DNA of 64,000 nt from Methanobacteriota archaeon (GCA_023393455.1 JAEWLJ010000012.1:29510-93509), one strand, 5' to 3'; counted from the stretch's first letter, positions 52,124 through 60,959 are shown. Numbers and translations are program-made. The notes: generated by a model not told the origin, from the letters alone.

Positions 52124-53335
52124 TCAGGGCCGGCCAGCGCTGAACGTGAGCAGGGTCGTTCCGGATTCATCGGTGAGGACGAGCCGGGTTCCGTCGATCC
52201 GGTAGCCTGCGACCGACTCGAGGAGGGTGAGGTAGCGGTTCTCCTGCTCCATGACGCCTTCCGGCTCGCCGCAGTACATCTTCGTGCTGATCGGCGCTTC
52301 GATGGTGAGGTTCGTGCCGTTGACCTGGTAGCCAGCCCCATAGGAGTTGCACCCGGCGTTCCCGCCGACGTTCCCGTCGGCAGAGAAGACCGCGGTGATG
52401 GTCGTCCCGGCGATCACCGAGGAGACGGCCTCGCTGCTCAAACTGTAGGACTCAAGCGTCCACTCCGTCCCGGTGAGCGGCGCCGGCGGGACCTCCTCGG
52501 CCTGCACGAAGAAGAGGGTCTCCGTCCCCGCCGCGTCCATGAGGATGAGGCGGTCGCCCGCGACCCGGTAGGACGAGACGTTCGCGAGGTGGGCGAGGTA
52601 GGCGCTCTCCTGGTCCATGACGCCCGGCGTCTCGCAGTACATCAGGGTGCTGAAGAGCGAGGAGACCGAGAGATTCTCGCCGTCGAGGGTGTAATCGCCG
52701 CCGTAGTGGTTGCACCCGGCGTTGCCGCCGACGTTGCCGTCAGGTCCGAAGGTCACGGTGACGGTCGTCCCGGCGATCACCGAGGAGATTGCGTCCCCTC
52801 CGGTGCTGTAGGAATCAAGCACCCACTTCGTCCCGACGAGCGGGAGGTCGGGCATCGGGGCGGCCTTCTCGAAGACCAGGAGGTCGTTGCCCTCGCCGTC
52901 CACGAGGATCAGCCGGTCGTTCTCAATCCGGTAGGAGGCGACGTCCGTGAGGAGCGCGAGGTAGCGGTCCTCCTGGTCCATGAGGCCTTCCGGCTCGTTG
53001 CAGTACATCTCGGTCCGGATGGCCGGCTCAATGGTGAGGCTCGCGGCGTCCACGGTGTAGCCGGCCCCGTAGGAGTTGCACCCGGCGTTCCCGCCGAAGT
53101 TCCCGTCAGGGCTGAATGTCGCCGTGACGGTCGTGCCGGCAAGGACCGGTATCATGGTGCCGTTTTCGGCAAGGTATGAATCGAGCGTCCAGGACGTCCC
53201 CGGGAGCGCCGCGGGCGCCTCCGGCGTCGTTGTGCTCCCCATGCACCCTGCAGCGATGATGCTCGCCACGACGATGACGAGGAGCGACGCCGTCGTGAGG
53301 ATGTAGTTTCTGTTCCTTCTTCTGTTCGGTGCCAT
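52124..53335 (-). CDS. Lipoprotein with three META domains
   Basis: This 403-residue protein has a signal segment (TTASLLVIVVASIIAAGC) ending in a lipobox. Then come three copies of a META/HslJ-like domain of about 115 residues: W-x-LDSY, GTTVTATFSPDGNFGGNAGCNSYGAGY-type centre, then MYCxEPEGxMDQE and LILVDGEG. Each copy keeps the conserved NAGCNxYGxxY. The domains are close to each other in sequence, so the gene grew by internal duplication. It is a surface protein, probably of stress or heavy-metal type as in bacterial HslJ. Confidence 0.88.
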   Translation of the reverse strand: MAPNRRRNRNYILTTASLLVIVVASIIAAGCMGSTTTPEAPAALPGTSWTLDSYLAENGTMIPVLAGTTVTATFSPDGNFGGNAGCNSYGAGYTVDAASLTIEPAIRTEMYCNEPEGLMDQEDRYLALLTDVASYRIENDRLILVDGEGNDLLVFEKAAPMPDLPLVGTKWVLDSYSTGGDAISSVIAGTTVTVTFGPDGNVGGNAGCNHYGGDYTLDGENLSVSSLFSTLMYCETPGVMDQESAYLAHLANVSSYRVAGDRLILMDAAGTETLFFVQAEEVPPAPLTGTEWTLESYSLSSEAVSSVIAGTTITAVFSADGNVGGNAGCNSYGAGYQVNGTNLTIEAPISTKMYCGEPEGVMEQENRYLTLLESVAGYRIDGTRLVLTDESGTTLLTFSAGRP

Positions 53336-53590
53336 ACAACAGCATATGGGCGGGAATGAGTGATAAATGAATTGTAAGCTACGAAATAAATCGAACCTAT
53401 ACGTGGCCGGTTTGTCAAACCTGGCGATAATATGGTTTATCCGGGTTCTGTTATTTTATGCCGCCGGGAGGCGAGTGGCTGGCTCTCCATCCGCTTTTTT
53501 GACATTCCGGCATCCTTCGCCAGGTATCTTCCTGCATGTGCAGGGGTTTTATCCGGGAGCGTCCCCTACCGGGTGCGGGAGAAGAGTGTT

Positions 53591-54337
53591 ATGGCAACAT
53601 TGATCCTGCTGAGGCACGGCGAGAGCACCTGGAACCGGGAGAACCGGTTCACGGGCTGGACCGACATCGACCTCTCGGCGCAGGGTATAAAAGAGGCCCA
53701 TTAGGCGGCAGAACTCCTCCGGGACGGCGGGTATACGTTCCGCGTCGCCTACACCTCCGTCCTGAAGCGGGCCATCCGGACGCTCTGGATCTTGATGGAC
53801 GACCTCGACCTCATGTACGTTCCCGTGCGCCGGTCCTGGCGGTTAAACGAGAAGAGTTACGGCGCCCTGCAGGGTTTGAACAAGCAGGAGACCGCGGAGA
53901 AGTACGGCGCGGAGCAGGTGCATCTCTGGCGCCGGGCCTACGACGTCCGGCCGCCGCCGCTCCCGTGGGACGACCCACGGCACCCGCGGTTCGACCCCCG
54001 CTACGCGGATCTCGACCCGGAGAGCCTTCCTGCGACCGAGTCCCTGCACGACACGCTCAACCGGGTGCTCCCCTGCTGGGAAAGCCACATCACGGGGGAC
54101 CTTGCGGCGGGGAGACCCGTCCTGGTCTCCGCCCACGGCAACAGCCTCCGTGCCCTGGTCAAGCACCTGGACAATGTTCCCGACGACGAGATCGCGGGCT
54201 TGAACATCCCGACCGGCTACCCGCTCGTCTACGAACTGGACGGAGATCTACGGGCCGTCCGGCACCATTACCTCGGCGACCCGGAGGAGATTGCAGCGGC
54301 CGCCCGGGGCGTGGCCCGGCAGGCCGGGCCGGGATAG
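53591..54337 (+). pseudogene. gpmA: Bacterial-type phosphoglycerate mutase with in-frame TAG
   Basis: ATG at 53591 begins MATLILLRHGESTWNRENRFTGWTDIDLSAQGIKEAH and is interrupted by TAG (53702-53704). The same frame then continues AAELLRDGGYTFRVAYTSVLKRAIRTLWILMDDLDLMYVPV and on to 54337. Landmarks are RHGES, LNEKSYGALQGLNKQETAEKYG and SAHGNSLRALVKHL. The TAG falls where family members have a variable residue, and CAG is the nearest sense codon. Either the gene is dead or the stop is read through or is a sequence error. The downstream gap gene is intact. Confidence 0.85.
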
Positions 54338-54400
54338 CCGGCGGCAAAGATCATATATACCATCCCGCAGAGGGCCACCTCTCCGACAGGGGGAAGTATC

Positions 54401-55408
54401 ATGAAGAAGGTTGCCATCAACGGGTTCGGGCGGATCGGGCGCAAAGTCCTCTCCAACTACCTCACCGATCCGCCGAAGAATATCGAGATCGTCGCGGTGA
54501 ACGATCCAAACCCGACGGAAGAACTCGCCTACCTGATGAAGTACGACTCGGTCCACGGGCGGGCGCCCTTCCCGGTCGAGGCAGGAGCGGACCGTATCCG
54601 GTTCGGGCAAAAGGAGGTGCGGGTGCTCCACGATAGGGATCCCACCCGTCTCCCGTGGAAGGACCTCGGCGTGGATATGGTGCTCGAATGCACCGGACAC
54701 TTCACCGAACGGGCGGGTTCCGCAAAGCACCTGGACGCCGGGGCGAGAAGGGTCGTCATCAGTGCGCCGTCGGACGACGCGGACCAGACTGTCGTCCTCG
54801 GCGTCAACGAGGGGACGTACGACCCGGCAAAGCACACCGTCGTCTCGAACGCGTCCTGCACGACCAATGCGCTCGCCCCGGCGGCGAAGGTCTTGAGCGA
54901 CGCCTTCGGTGTCGAACGCCTGATGGCGACGGCGATCCACGCCTACACCGCCACCCAGGCGCTGGTTGATCGGGCCACGAAGAAACCGCGTCGGGGGCGG
55001 GCCGCAGCCGTCTCGCTCATCCCGACGACGACCGGGGCCGCCGTCGCCACCACGCGTGTCCTCCCCGAACTCACCGGGAAGATGGGCGCGATAGCGGTCC
55101 GGGCTCCCATCCCCGACGGTTCCGTCATCGATATCGTCGCGGAACTGAAACGGGAGACGTCGACGGATCAGGTGAACGCCGCGATGAAGAAGGCGGCGGA
55201 AGGACCGATGAAGGGATACCTCGCCTACACCGACGATCCGATCGTATCGGCCGATATCATAGGCGACCCGCACTCGGGCGTCGTCGACGGACTCTCGACG
55301 AACGTCGTCAGCGGGCGGATGGTCAAGGTTCTGGTCTGGTACGACAACGAGTCCGGCTACGCAAAGAGGATGGTCGATATCGCCTCCTACATGGCCTCAC
55401 GGGAGTGA
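54401..55408 (+). CDS. gap: Bacterial-type phosphorylating glyceraldehyde-3-phosphate dehydrogenase
   Basis: This 335-residue protein begins MKKVAINGFGRIGRKVL and has catalytic Cys153 in SNASCTTNALAP, ATAIHAYTATQ, and PTTTGAA. This is the class I bacterial/eukaryotic form, unlike the archaeal GapII. It oxidises glyceraldehyde-3-phosphate with NAD(P)+. It sits after bacterial-type gpmA, suggesting joint acquisition from a bacterium. Its own GGGGGAAG-type ribosome site is just upstream of the ATG. Confidence 0.93.
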   Translation: MKKVAINGFGRIGRKVLSNYLTDPPKNIEIVAVNDPNPTEELAYLMKYDSVHGRAPFPVEAGADRIRFGQKEVRVLHDRDPTRLPWKDLGVDMVLECTGHFTERAGSAKHLDAGARRVVISAPSDDADQTVVLGVNEGTYDPAKHTVVSNASCTTNALAPAAKVLSDAFGVERLMATAIHAYTATQALVDRATKKPRRGRAAAVSLIPTTTGAAVATTRVLPELTGKMGAIAVRAPIPDGSVIDIVAELKRETSTDQVNAAMKKAAEGPMKGYLAYTDDPIVSADIIGDPHSGVVDGLSTNVVSGRMVKVLVWYDNESGYAKRMVDIASYMASRE

Positions 55409-55417
55409 GAGATATCG

Positions 55418-55713
55418 ACCGGGTTTGACCACATCGACGTGGATGCCTGCCGGGAGAGGAACATCGCCGTCTGCAACGTGCCGCACTACGGTGAGGCAAC
55501 GGTGGCGGAGTTCGCGTTCGGCCTCATACTCGCTCTCGCCCGGCGGTTCAGGCCGATGTTCGCGCGAACCGCCGGCGGATGAGTTCAAAGAGGCGCTCGA
55601 GCGGATCCTTGCGACCAGCATCGAGAACATACGGGCCTTCTCTGGTGGGAACCCGCAGAACGTCGTCGCCGGGACCTACCGGGTGCCGGCAACGCCGCCG
55701 ACCAGGGGAGCAT
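55418..55713 (+). pseudogene. Relic of a D-2-hydroxyacid dehydrogenase gene
   Basis: One frame gives STGFDHIDVDACRERNIAVCNVPHYGEATVAEFAFGLILALARRF, which is the middle of lactate/2-hydroxyacid dehydrogenases. After about 55570 another frame gives ADEFKEALERILATSIENIRAF, the family C-terminus. The NAD-binding Rossmann core between them is deleted and there is no start. It follows gap by about ten bases, so the operon once had three carbohydrate-metabolism genes. Confidence 0.8.
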
Positions 55714-55873
55714 GAAACAGGACGCGGTCTACATCCGCTGGCTCGCCGACCACATGATGCGCATCTCCCGCCCGGAGGACCTGGCGATCGCTTGTTGTAA
55801 CACAAATGTTACATCTTCTCCGGTATTGTTACAGTTTTGTAACAATCACCCTGCCCCTGTAACCAAACTGTAA
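55712..55873 (+). CDS. Doubtful 53-codon ORF overlapping an operator array
   Basis: It starts MKQDAVYIRWLADHMMRISRPEDLAIACCN, which looks protein-like, but the second half is encoded by the repeated TGTWACA boxes and is Asn/Thr-rich. It may be the tail of the decayed dehydrogenase region or a fortuitous frame. I would not rely on it. Confidence 0.25.
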   Translation: MKQDAVYIRWLADHMMRISRPEDLAIACCNTNVTSSPVLLQFCNNHPAPVTKL

Positions 55874-55875
55874 CA
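55796..55875. promoter_or_regulatory. Six TGTWACA boxes in a 31-bp repeating pattern
   Basis: Boxes are TGTAACA 55796, TGTTACA 55807, TGTTACA 55827, TGTAACA 55838, TGTAACC 55858 and TGTAACA 55869. The spacing is 11, 20, 11, 20, 11 bases, so pairs one helical turn apart repeat every 31 bases. The array ends 31 bases before the ATG of the small gene at 55906. AATTAAATC between array and gene may hold the TATA box. It is probably an operator for the small protein encoded just downstream. Confidence 0.75.
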
Positions 55876-55905
55876 ATTAAATCCCGGCCCGAAAAACATC
55901 CTTAT

Positions 55906-56103
55906 ATGTCCAGAGTCGTCCGGGTCGACGAAGAGGCGCTGGAGGTCGCCCTCAAGTACGGGAAGAACCTCTCAGCCGGGATCATGAAGATGGAAGAGAT
56001 GCTTGCGGCGCAGGAGAAGGCGAAGCGCGACTACACCAGGATCGAGGAGATGGTCCGCCGGACGGTTCGAGAAGAACTCGAAGTCCTGACCTCCCGGTAC
56101 TGA
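55906..56103 (+). CDS. Small ribbon-helix-helix-like protein
   Basis: This 65-residue protein reads MSRVVRVDEEALEVALKYGKNLSAGIMKMEEMLAA, then a charged helix. The pattern VVRVDEE (strand), then two helices with GKNLSAGI, resembles RHH regulators or antitoxins such as CopG/Arc. The second half is coiled-coil-like (QEKAKRDYTRIEEMVRRTVREEL). The box array upstream suggests self-regulation. Its stop lies one base from the malQ stop. Confidence 0.6.
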   Translation: MSRVVRVDEEALEVALKYGKNLSAGIMKMEEMLAAQEKAKRDYTRIEEMVRRTVREELEVLTSRY

Positions 56104-56104
56104 T

Positions 56105-57604
56105 TCACCCCCGCCCGGTGAGTTCCGCGAGCCCCCGCAGCCACGCAAACGGCGCACCGTCGAACTCCTCCGGCGTCATCCGCCAGACCCAGTTCCCCGT
56201 GGCGGTCGAGGGGTAGTTCATCCGTGCCGCGGCGCCGAGGCCGAGGACGTCCTGCATGGGGACGATGCACGCCCGCGCGACCGATGTCATCCCGAGCCGG
56301 ACGAGTTCCCGGTGAACCTCATCCGCCCCCACCTCCCGCCCGACGTAGGCAAAGAACCGCTCCCTGTCCGCATCCGTCGCCTCCTCCTCGAACCACCCCC
56401 GCGCCGTGTTGTTGTCGTGCGTCCCCGTGTAGCAGATGAGGTTATGGACGTAGTTGTGCGGGATGTGGGCGCTTCCCGCGATCCCCTCGCCGAACGCGAA
56501 GAGGAGGATCTTCATCCCCGGGAAGGCGAACCGGTCGAGGAGGGCCTGGACGGCCGGGGTGTTCGCCCCCAGGTCCTCGGCGACGATGGCAAAGCAGGGG
56601 AACCGGCGGGCGAGCGTCTCGAAGAACTCAGGTCCCGGCCCGTCGACCCAGGTGCCGCGCTCGGCGGTTGTATCTCCCGCCGGAACCTCGTAGTAGTCCG
56701 CGAACGCCCGGAAGTGGTCGATCCGGAAGAGGTCGTAGAGTTCGGCCGACCGGGCGAGCCGGCCCGCCCACCAGTCGTATCCCCGTTCCCGGAGAGCGGC
56801 CCAGTCGTAGACCGGGTTCCCCCAGAGCTGCCCCGTCTTGCTGAAGATATCGGGCGGCACCCCGGCGACCACGGTCGGGCGGAGGTCCTCGTCGAGTTTA
56901 AATATCCCCGGGTTCGCCCAGACGTCGACGCTCTCGTAGGCGACGTAGATCGGGATGTCGCCGATGACCTGGATGCCCCGCTCCATGCAGTAGTGCCGGA
57001 GGGCCGACCACTGCCGGGCGGCGACGTACTGGAGGAACGACTCTTTCCGGATCGCCTCCGCGAGGAGTTCGCGCATCTCTTTGAGCGCCCCCGGCTCCCG
57101 CCCCCGGATCTCCTCCGGCCACCGGTTCCACGCCTGCCCGTGGAAGTGGTCTTTGAGCGCAACAAAGAGCGCGTGGTCGTCGAGCCACCATCCCGCCCCG
57201 TCGCAGAAGGTCTCGAACCTGCGGTCCGGCCCGGAGTGGCGGAACCGTTCGTATGCAGCCGCAAACAGCCGTTCCCGGTACCATGCGGCCGCCTCGTAGG
57301 CTGCCCGCTCCTCTGGAAAACCGGGCGCCGGCTCCAGTTCGCTCTTCCTGAGGTAACCCTCCCGGACGAGCATCTCCGGGCTGATGAGAAGGGTGTTCAT
57401 GGCGAACGCCGACGGGCTCGAGTAGGGGGAGTGGGCGTACGCCGCCTCAGTCGGGTTGAGCGGCAGGATCTGCCAGTAGTGCTGCCGGGCTCCCTCGAGC
57501 GCATCGACGAACCGGTATGCCGCCGGGCCGAAGTCCCCGATGCCGTACGGCGACGGCAGGGACGTGATATGCAGGAGTATGCCGCTCCCTCGCGCCTGAA
57601 TCAT
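56105..57604 (-). CDS. malQ: 4-alpha-glucanotransferase (amylomaltase, GH77)
   Basis: This 499-residue protein begins GSGILLHITSLPSPYGIGDFGPAAYRFVDAL and contains FRIDHFRAFADYYEVPAG (catalytic Asp in the D-H-F-R motif), EDLGANTPAVQALLDRFAFPGMKILLF (the Glu), and YTGTHDNNTARGWF. It rearranges alpha-1,4-glucans in glycogen or maltodextrin use. It is convergent with the RHH-like gene and lies near gap and gpmA. Confidence 0.95.
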   Translation of the reverse strand: MIQARGSGILLHITSLPSPYGIGDFGPAAYRFVDALEGARQHYWQILPLNPTEAAYAHSPYSSPSAFAMNTLLISPEMLVREGYLRKSELEPAPGFPEERAAYEAAAWYRERLFAAAYERFRHSGPDRRFETFCDGAGWWLDDHALFVALKDHFHGQAWNRWPEEIRGREPGALKEMRELLAEAIRKESFLQYVAARQWSALRHYCMERGIQVIGDIPIYVAYESVDVWANPGIFKLDEDLRPTVVAGVPPDIFSKTGQLWGNPVYDWAALRERGYDWWAGRLARSAELYDLFRIDHFRAFADYYEVPAGDTTAERGTWVDGPGPEFFETLARRFPCFAIVAEDLGANTPAVQALLDRFAFPGMKILLFAFGEGIAGSAHIPHNYVHNLICYTGTHDNNTARGWFEEEATDADRERFFAYVGREVGADEVHRELVRLGMTSVARACIVPMQDVLGLGAAARMNYPSTATGNWVWRMTPEEFDGAPFAWLRGLAELTGRG

Positions 57605-57725
57605 ACGCCTTCTCCCGATAACTCGCTCTTCTGGGGCAGTGCCCCCATATAGTCTTATCCCGGCCGGAGAGGGGTACGGTCAAATAGATCCCACCCATAG
57701 ATGGGCCGGAGAGGAGGTGATTGAG

Positions 57726-57929
57726 ATGGGTTTACCGACTGCCATGACCACGTCCCGCATTCACGCATGTCTCTGCGACGCCCCGTACCCGGCGACCCGC
57801 CGGAGCCTGGTCGCCTATGCCCGAAAGACCGGTGCACCGGACGACGTCCTGCGAACGCTCGAACGGCTGCCGGAGAGGGGGTATGCGAGCCCGGACGCCG
57901 TGACCAGGACCATCGGGATGCTGGTGTGA
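57726..57929 (+). CDS. DUF2795-type small protein
   Basis: This 67-residue protein (MGLPTAMTTSRIHACLCDAPYPATRRSLVAYARKTGAPDDVLRTLERLPERGYASPDAVTRTIGML) matches the DUF2795 pattern of a LVxYAxxxGAxxxVLxxLExLPxxxYxSxxxV helix bundle. A strong ribosome site, GGAGGTGAT, lies 4 bases before the ATG. Its function is unknown; proteins of this kind often sit next to regulatory or stress genes. Confidence 0.75.
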   Translation: MGLPTAMTTSRIHACLCDAPYPATRRSLVAYARKTGAPDDVLRTLERLPERGYASPDAVTRTIGMLV

Positions 57930-57941
57930 GGGTCCGGGATA

Positions 57942-58709
57942 TCACCGTGCCGCCACCGGCACCTCCTCCCGGATGGTGAAGCGGTCGCGGAGGGTGTCCT
58001 TGATGCAGGCCTCGAAGATATCCCGGACGTGGGTGTGGGCGATCTCGAGCCAGTCTGCCACTCCGTCCGGCGGGATCTGCTGGCCTTCCGTCAGGTAGTA
58101 ATCGATGTTGAGGAGGAACGCGTTGTTCTCCGTCGATCCGGGGACGGCGTCGGTGAGTTCCACCCGGCAGTTGTCGCGGTTGTTGTGGAACGCGAACTCG
58201 CACCCGGTGATGAACCCCGCCGGCACCCGCGGGAGTTCAGGCGGGAGGGTGGGGTAGAAGGCGAAGTAGTCCGAGAGCGTCACCTCCCGTTCCGGGATCT
58301 CGATGAGGTTGACGTACCGGAGGTTCATCGTGCCGATGGCGTCAGCGCTGACGACCTCACGGAACCGGTCGAACGCCCCGCGGATCTGCGCCGAGAAGGC
58401 CTCCCAGTGGACGTAGGGTTTCTGGCAGCTCACCGACAGCAGGCGGGGCCCGACCTGGATGGCGCAGCCCTCGTCTTCGGCGAGGAATATCGAGCGTTCG
58501 CCGACCAGGAGTTCTTCGCGGAGCCCCTCGGGGCCGAGGAGCATCACCACCTCGCGGACGTAGCGCTGGTCCCTCTTCGGGTAGGTCTCCTTCAGGTGGT
58601 TGTAGAGTATGCCGGGGTAGGTCAGGTCCCAGGGGGTATCCTCGGGAAACCGGAATTCGCATATCACTTCGGCGGCGGGCGGGTTGACGTACTTCCTTAC
58701 CTCTGCCAT
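57942..58709 (-). CDS. TIGR04255-family protein
   Basis: This 255-residue protein starts AEVRKYVNPPAAEVICEFRFPEDTPWDLTYPGIL and contains EAFSAQIRGAFDRFREVV, LRYVNLIEIP and a C-terminal DWLEIAHTHVRDIFEACI. These match the sporadically distributed TIGR04255 family as I remember it, often found in accessory or defence settings. No catalytic residues are known to me. Confidence 0.7.
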   Translation of the reverse strand: MAEVRKYVNPPAAEVICEFRFPEDTPWDLTYPGILYNHLKETYPKRDQRYVREVVMLLGPEGLREELLVGERSIFLAEDEGCAIQVGPRLLSVSCQKPYVHWEAFSAQIRGAFDRFREVVSADAIGTMNLRYVNLIEIPEREVTLSDYFAFYPTLPPELPRVPAGFITGCEFAFHNNRDNCRVELTDAVPGSTENNAFLLNIDYYLTEGQQIPPDGVADWLEIAHTHVRDIFEACIKDTLRDRFTIREEVPVAAR

Positions 58710-58814
58710 ATTCTTCTCCCTCAGGGGGTGTTGGATGGGAGGAGACTATTTTAAGGTGACTGCTGTCCGGCACCCGCACGATGCTTTATCTGCCGCAGCC
58801 GCTATCCGGGTGTG

Positions 58815-59381
58815 ATGGGCGAGACGTTCCGCCAGACGGTCCACCTGCTCATGGGAGTCCTCGGCGCCGCGATAATTCTCAGTCTGGACGACCGGGGGGC
58901 GTTCATCTTCGCAAGCGCCGCTCTCGTCGCCCAGTTCCTCGCCTGCGACGCCTTCACCCGCGGCTACGCTGTCCCGGTCCTCTCGCGGGTGATGGACGAG
59001 TCGGAACGGAACGAGAAAGTGCCGCTCAAGGGGGGCATCGCCTACGCCGCCGGGGCGCTCTTCTGCCTCGCGGTCTTCGGGAGGGAATATACGGCGGTCG
59101 GCCTCGTCACGGTCGGGGTGCTCGACAGCGTCGCGACCCTTGTCGGGCTGCGGTTCGGGAAGCACACCCTCGTCGGCAGCAAATCGATCGAGGGGACGGT
59201 TGCGGGGATCATCGCGGCCGCGCTCGCCCTCTCTCTCCTGATCCCCTGGTGGGCGGCCGTGGTCGTGGCGGCGGTCGGCGGGATCATCGAGGCCTACTCC
59301 CCGCTCGACGACAACGTGGCGGTCCAGGTTGGGGCGTGCGTGGTGCTGGCGGTGATGGGTTTTATCGCGACGGGGTTGTGA
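58815..59381 (+). CDS. Polyprenol/diacylglycerol kinase-like membrane protein
   Basis: This 188-residue protein has about six hydrophobic helices and the signature GSKSIEGTVAGIIAA, typical of the SEC59/DGK1/phytol-kinase superfamily, which uses CTP to phosphorylate dolichol, phytol or diacylglycerol. GRFGKHTLVGSKS-like text precedes it. TGCTTTATC about 30 bases upstream suggests a leaderless ATG at 58815; a GTG at 58812 is an alternative. Confidence 0.8.
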   Translation: MGETFRQTVHLLMGVLGAAIILSLDDRGAFIFASAALVAQFLACDAFTRGYAVPVLSRVMDESERNEKVPLKGGIAYAAGALFCLAVFGREYTAVGLVTVGVLDSVATLVGLRFGKHTLVGSKSIEGTVAGIIAAALALSLLIPWWAAVVVAAVGGIIEAYSPLDDNVAVQVGACVVLAVMGFIATGL

Positions 59382-59463
59382 CAGAAGAATCTCAAATGCA
59401 GGGTGTTCGACTGAGGATGGCAGAACAGGTTGGTGTGATGCAAAAGCCCCGTACTCTGGACCG

Positions 59464-59515
59464 TGGTGTCTATCCCCCAATGGCGATATCCATGGGAAAC
59501 CCGCACACGGGCAGG
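59464..59515 (-). repeat. Dispersed intergenic repeat, copy F (fragment)
   Basis: On the minus strand GTTTCCCATGGATATCGCCATTGGGGGATA (59469-59499) matches copy A, GCTTTCCATTGGGTATCGCCATTGGGGGA (748-775), with few differences. CGCACCTGCCCG just outside it is not shared. It lies in the 210-base gap between the kinase-like gene and the membrane zinc protein. Confidence 0.5.
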
Positions 59516-59591
59516 TGCGGCAAAAGAAAGAAGGATGACCCATCAGCACTATCTTACTAAGTCGCGCTGAGCCCTGTCGGTCCCCTCCCCT

Positions 59592-59960
59592 TCAGTGCTT
59601 CACACCCCGCTTCTTGAGTTCCTCCGACTTCTTCTTCGAGCACTCTTCGCACCGGAACTCGGGCGCGGGGTCGTTGGTCTTATCGTAGTTCTTCGCCCGG
59701 ACGAGGCGGTAGCCCCGGGCGACCGTGCCGCAGTCCACGCACCGGACCTCTTCTTTGACCTCCCACTGGGCGGCGAGCGCTTCCGAGGTGAAGATGAACC
59801 GGTCGACCCAGAAGAAGATGAGGCCGCCGATGAGGTTCGCGACGACGGTGGCGGCGAGCGCCCCGAGGCCCGCGAGCCAGTAGAGCACCACGGCGAGGAT
59901 CGGCGTCGAGAGCTGCCACCGGACGAGATACAGGCCGTATCGCTTAAAATTTACTTCCAC
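59592..59960 (-). CDS. Small membrane protein with zinc ribbon
   Basis: This 122-residue protein has two transmembrane helices (LSTPILAVVLYWLAGLGALAATVVANLIGGLIFFWVDRFIF). It is followed by a cytoplasmic or lumenal zinc ribbon (VRCVDCGTVARGYRL, EFRCEECSKKKSEEL). The helices recall GtrA-like membrane anchors. I do not know the family name; the pattern is common in methanogen genomes. Confidence 0.72.
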   Translation of the reverse strand: MEVNFKRYGLYLVRWQLSTPILAVVLYWLAGLGALAATVVANLIGGLIFFWVDRFIFTSEALAAQWEVKEEVRCVDCGTVARGYRLVRAKNYDKTNDPAPEFRCEECSKKKSEELKKRGVKH

Positions 59961-60005
59961 GTATAAAATTCGGCGGGCGACCTCATAAAACCGGGGTCGG
60001 CACCG

Positions 60006-60959
60006 TCACCCGAGCACCAGGATCCGGCGGGTCAGGCTCTTGTGCACCCGCTGCTCGTGCTCCTGCAGGACGGTGAAGTGGCGGGCGGCGATCCCCCTGA
60101 TGTCGCGGTGCGTGACGACGACCGCGCGCCGCCCCGGCCGGAGGACGCGGCGGATCTCCGCAAGCGACCCGTCGTAGAGCCGGTCCATGCTCTCGCCGTG
60201 GATCCTGACCGACTGGCCGTAGGGGAGGTCGGTCACGACCGCATCGAGCGCCCCGTCGCAGATGGGAACCATCGTAGCGTCAGCGATCATAACCTCCGAG
60301 CCCGGGAGGTTCTGGCGGTAGCCGTCGACCATCGCGGGGTCGAAGTCGCTCCCGAGCACCCGGACGCCGATCTCCCGGGCTTCGAGGAGGATGCCGCCGG
60401 TTCCGCAGAAGGGGTCATAGATCGTCTCGCCCGGCGAGACAAGCGAGATGTTGACGAGCGCCCGTCCCATCCGGGGCATCATCACGCCGGGGTGGAAGAA
60501 CGGCCGGCGCATGGGGTTTCGGGCCTCGAACGCTCCCCGGTCGATCTTTTTGATGACGCGGCCGAAGTAGCAGCGGTCATCCGAGACGACGGCCCGGTAC
60601 TCCTCGACCGGGTCGGAGAGCGAGACCGGGCCGGTGACGAGGGTCCCGATCAGCCGCTCCAGGTCGAGCCGCTCGATGTCCATCCGGGCGCCCTGGATCA
60701 TCTTCCCCCGGCCGACGAACGGCTTCTCGGTCGTGATCGCAAGGTCGCGGAGGAGGGCCGTAAACGCCGCCCGCGTGGCCTCGCACTCCCCGAGGTACTC
60801 CATCACCACATGCGTCAGGGCGAGCCGCCCGGCGGCGAGAGGGTCCGGGCACTCGGCGACCGCGACCTGGGTCCCCCGGCCGAGGACGGTTCCCACGCAC
60901 TCCAGTTCCGCGACGGGAAGGTCGGGGTGTTCGCCGGAGAGTTCGAAGAGCAGCTTCAT
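60006..60959 (-). CDS. Trm-G10, archaeal tRNA (guanine10-N2)-methyltransferase
   Basis: This 317-residue protein has an N-terminal THUMP-like region (LALTHVVMEYLGECE, FVGRGKMIQG) and a C-terminal Rossmann methyltransferase with YDPFCGTGGILLEAREIG and the catalytic DLPYG. These match archaeal Trm11/TrmG10 enzymes that methylate G10 of tRNA. Confidence 0.9.
   Translation of the reverse strand: MKLLFELSGEHPDLPVAELECVGTVLGRGTQVAVAECPDPLAAGRLALTHVVMEYLGECEATRAAFTALLRDLAITTEKPFVGRGKMIQGARMDIERLDLERLIGTLVTGPVSLSDPVEEYRAVVSDDRCYFGRVIKKIDRGAFEARNPMRRPFFHPGVMMPRMGRALVNISLVSPGETIYDPFCGTGGILLEAREIGVRVLGSDFDPAMVDGYRQNLPGSEVMIADATMVPICDGALDAVVTDLPYGQSVRIHGESMDRLYDGSLAEIRRVLRPGRRAVVVTHRDIRGIAARHFTVLQEHEQRVHKSLTRRILVLG

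Noticed and set aside
53702..53704. Pyrrolysine codon in gpmA
   Set aside because: No pyrrolysine genes are visible and the family has no such residue; a point mutation from CAG is simpler. It is kept as a finding only because read-through cannot be excluded.
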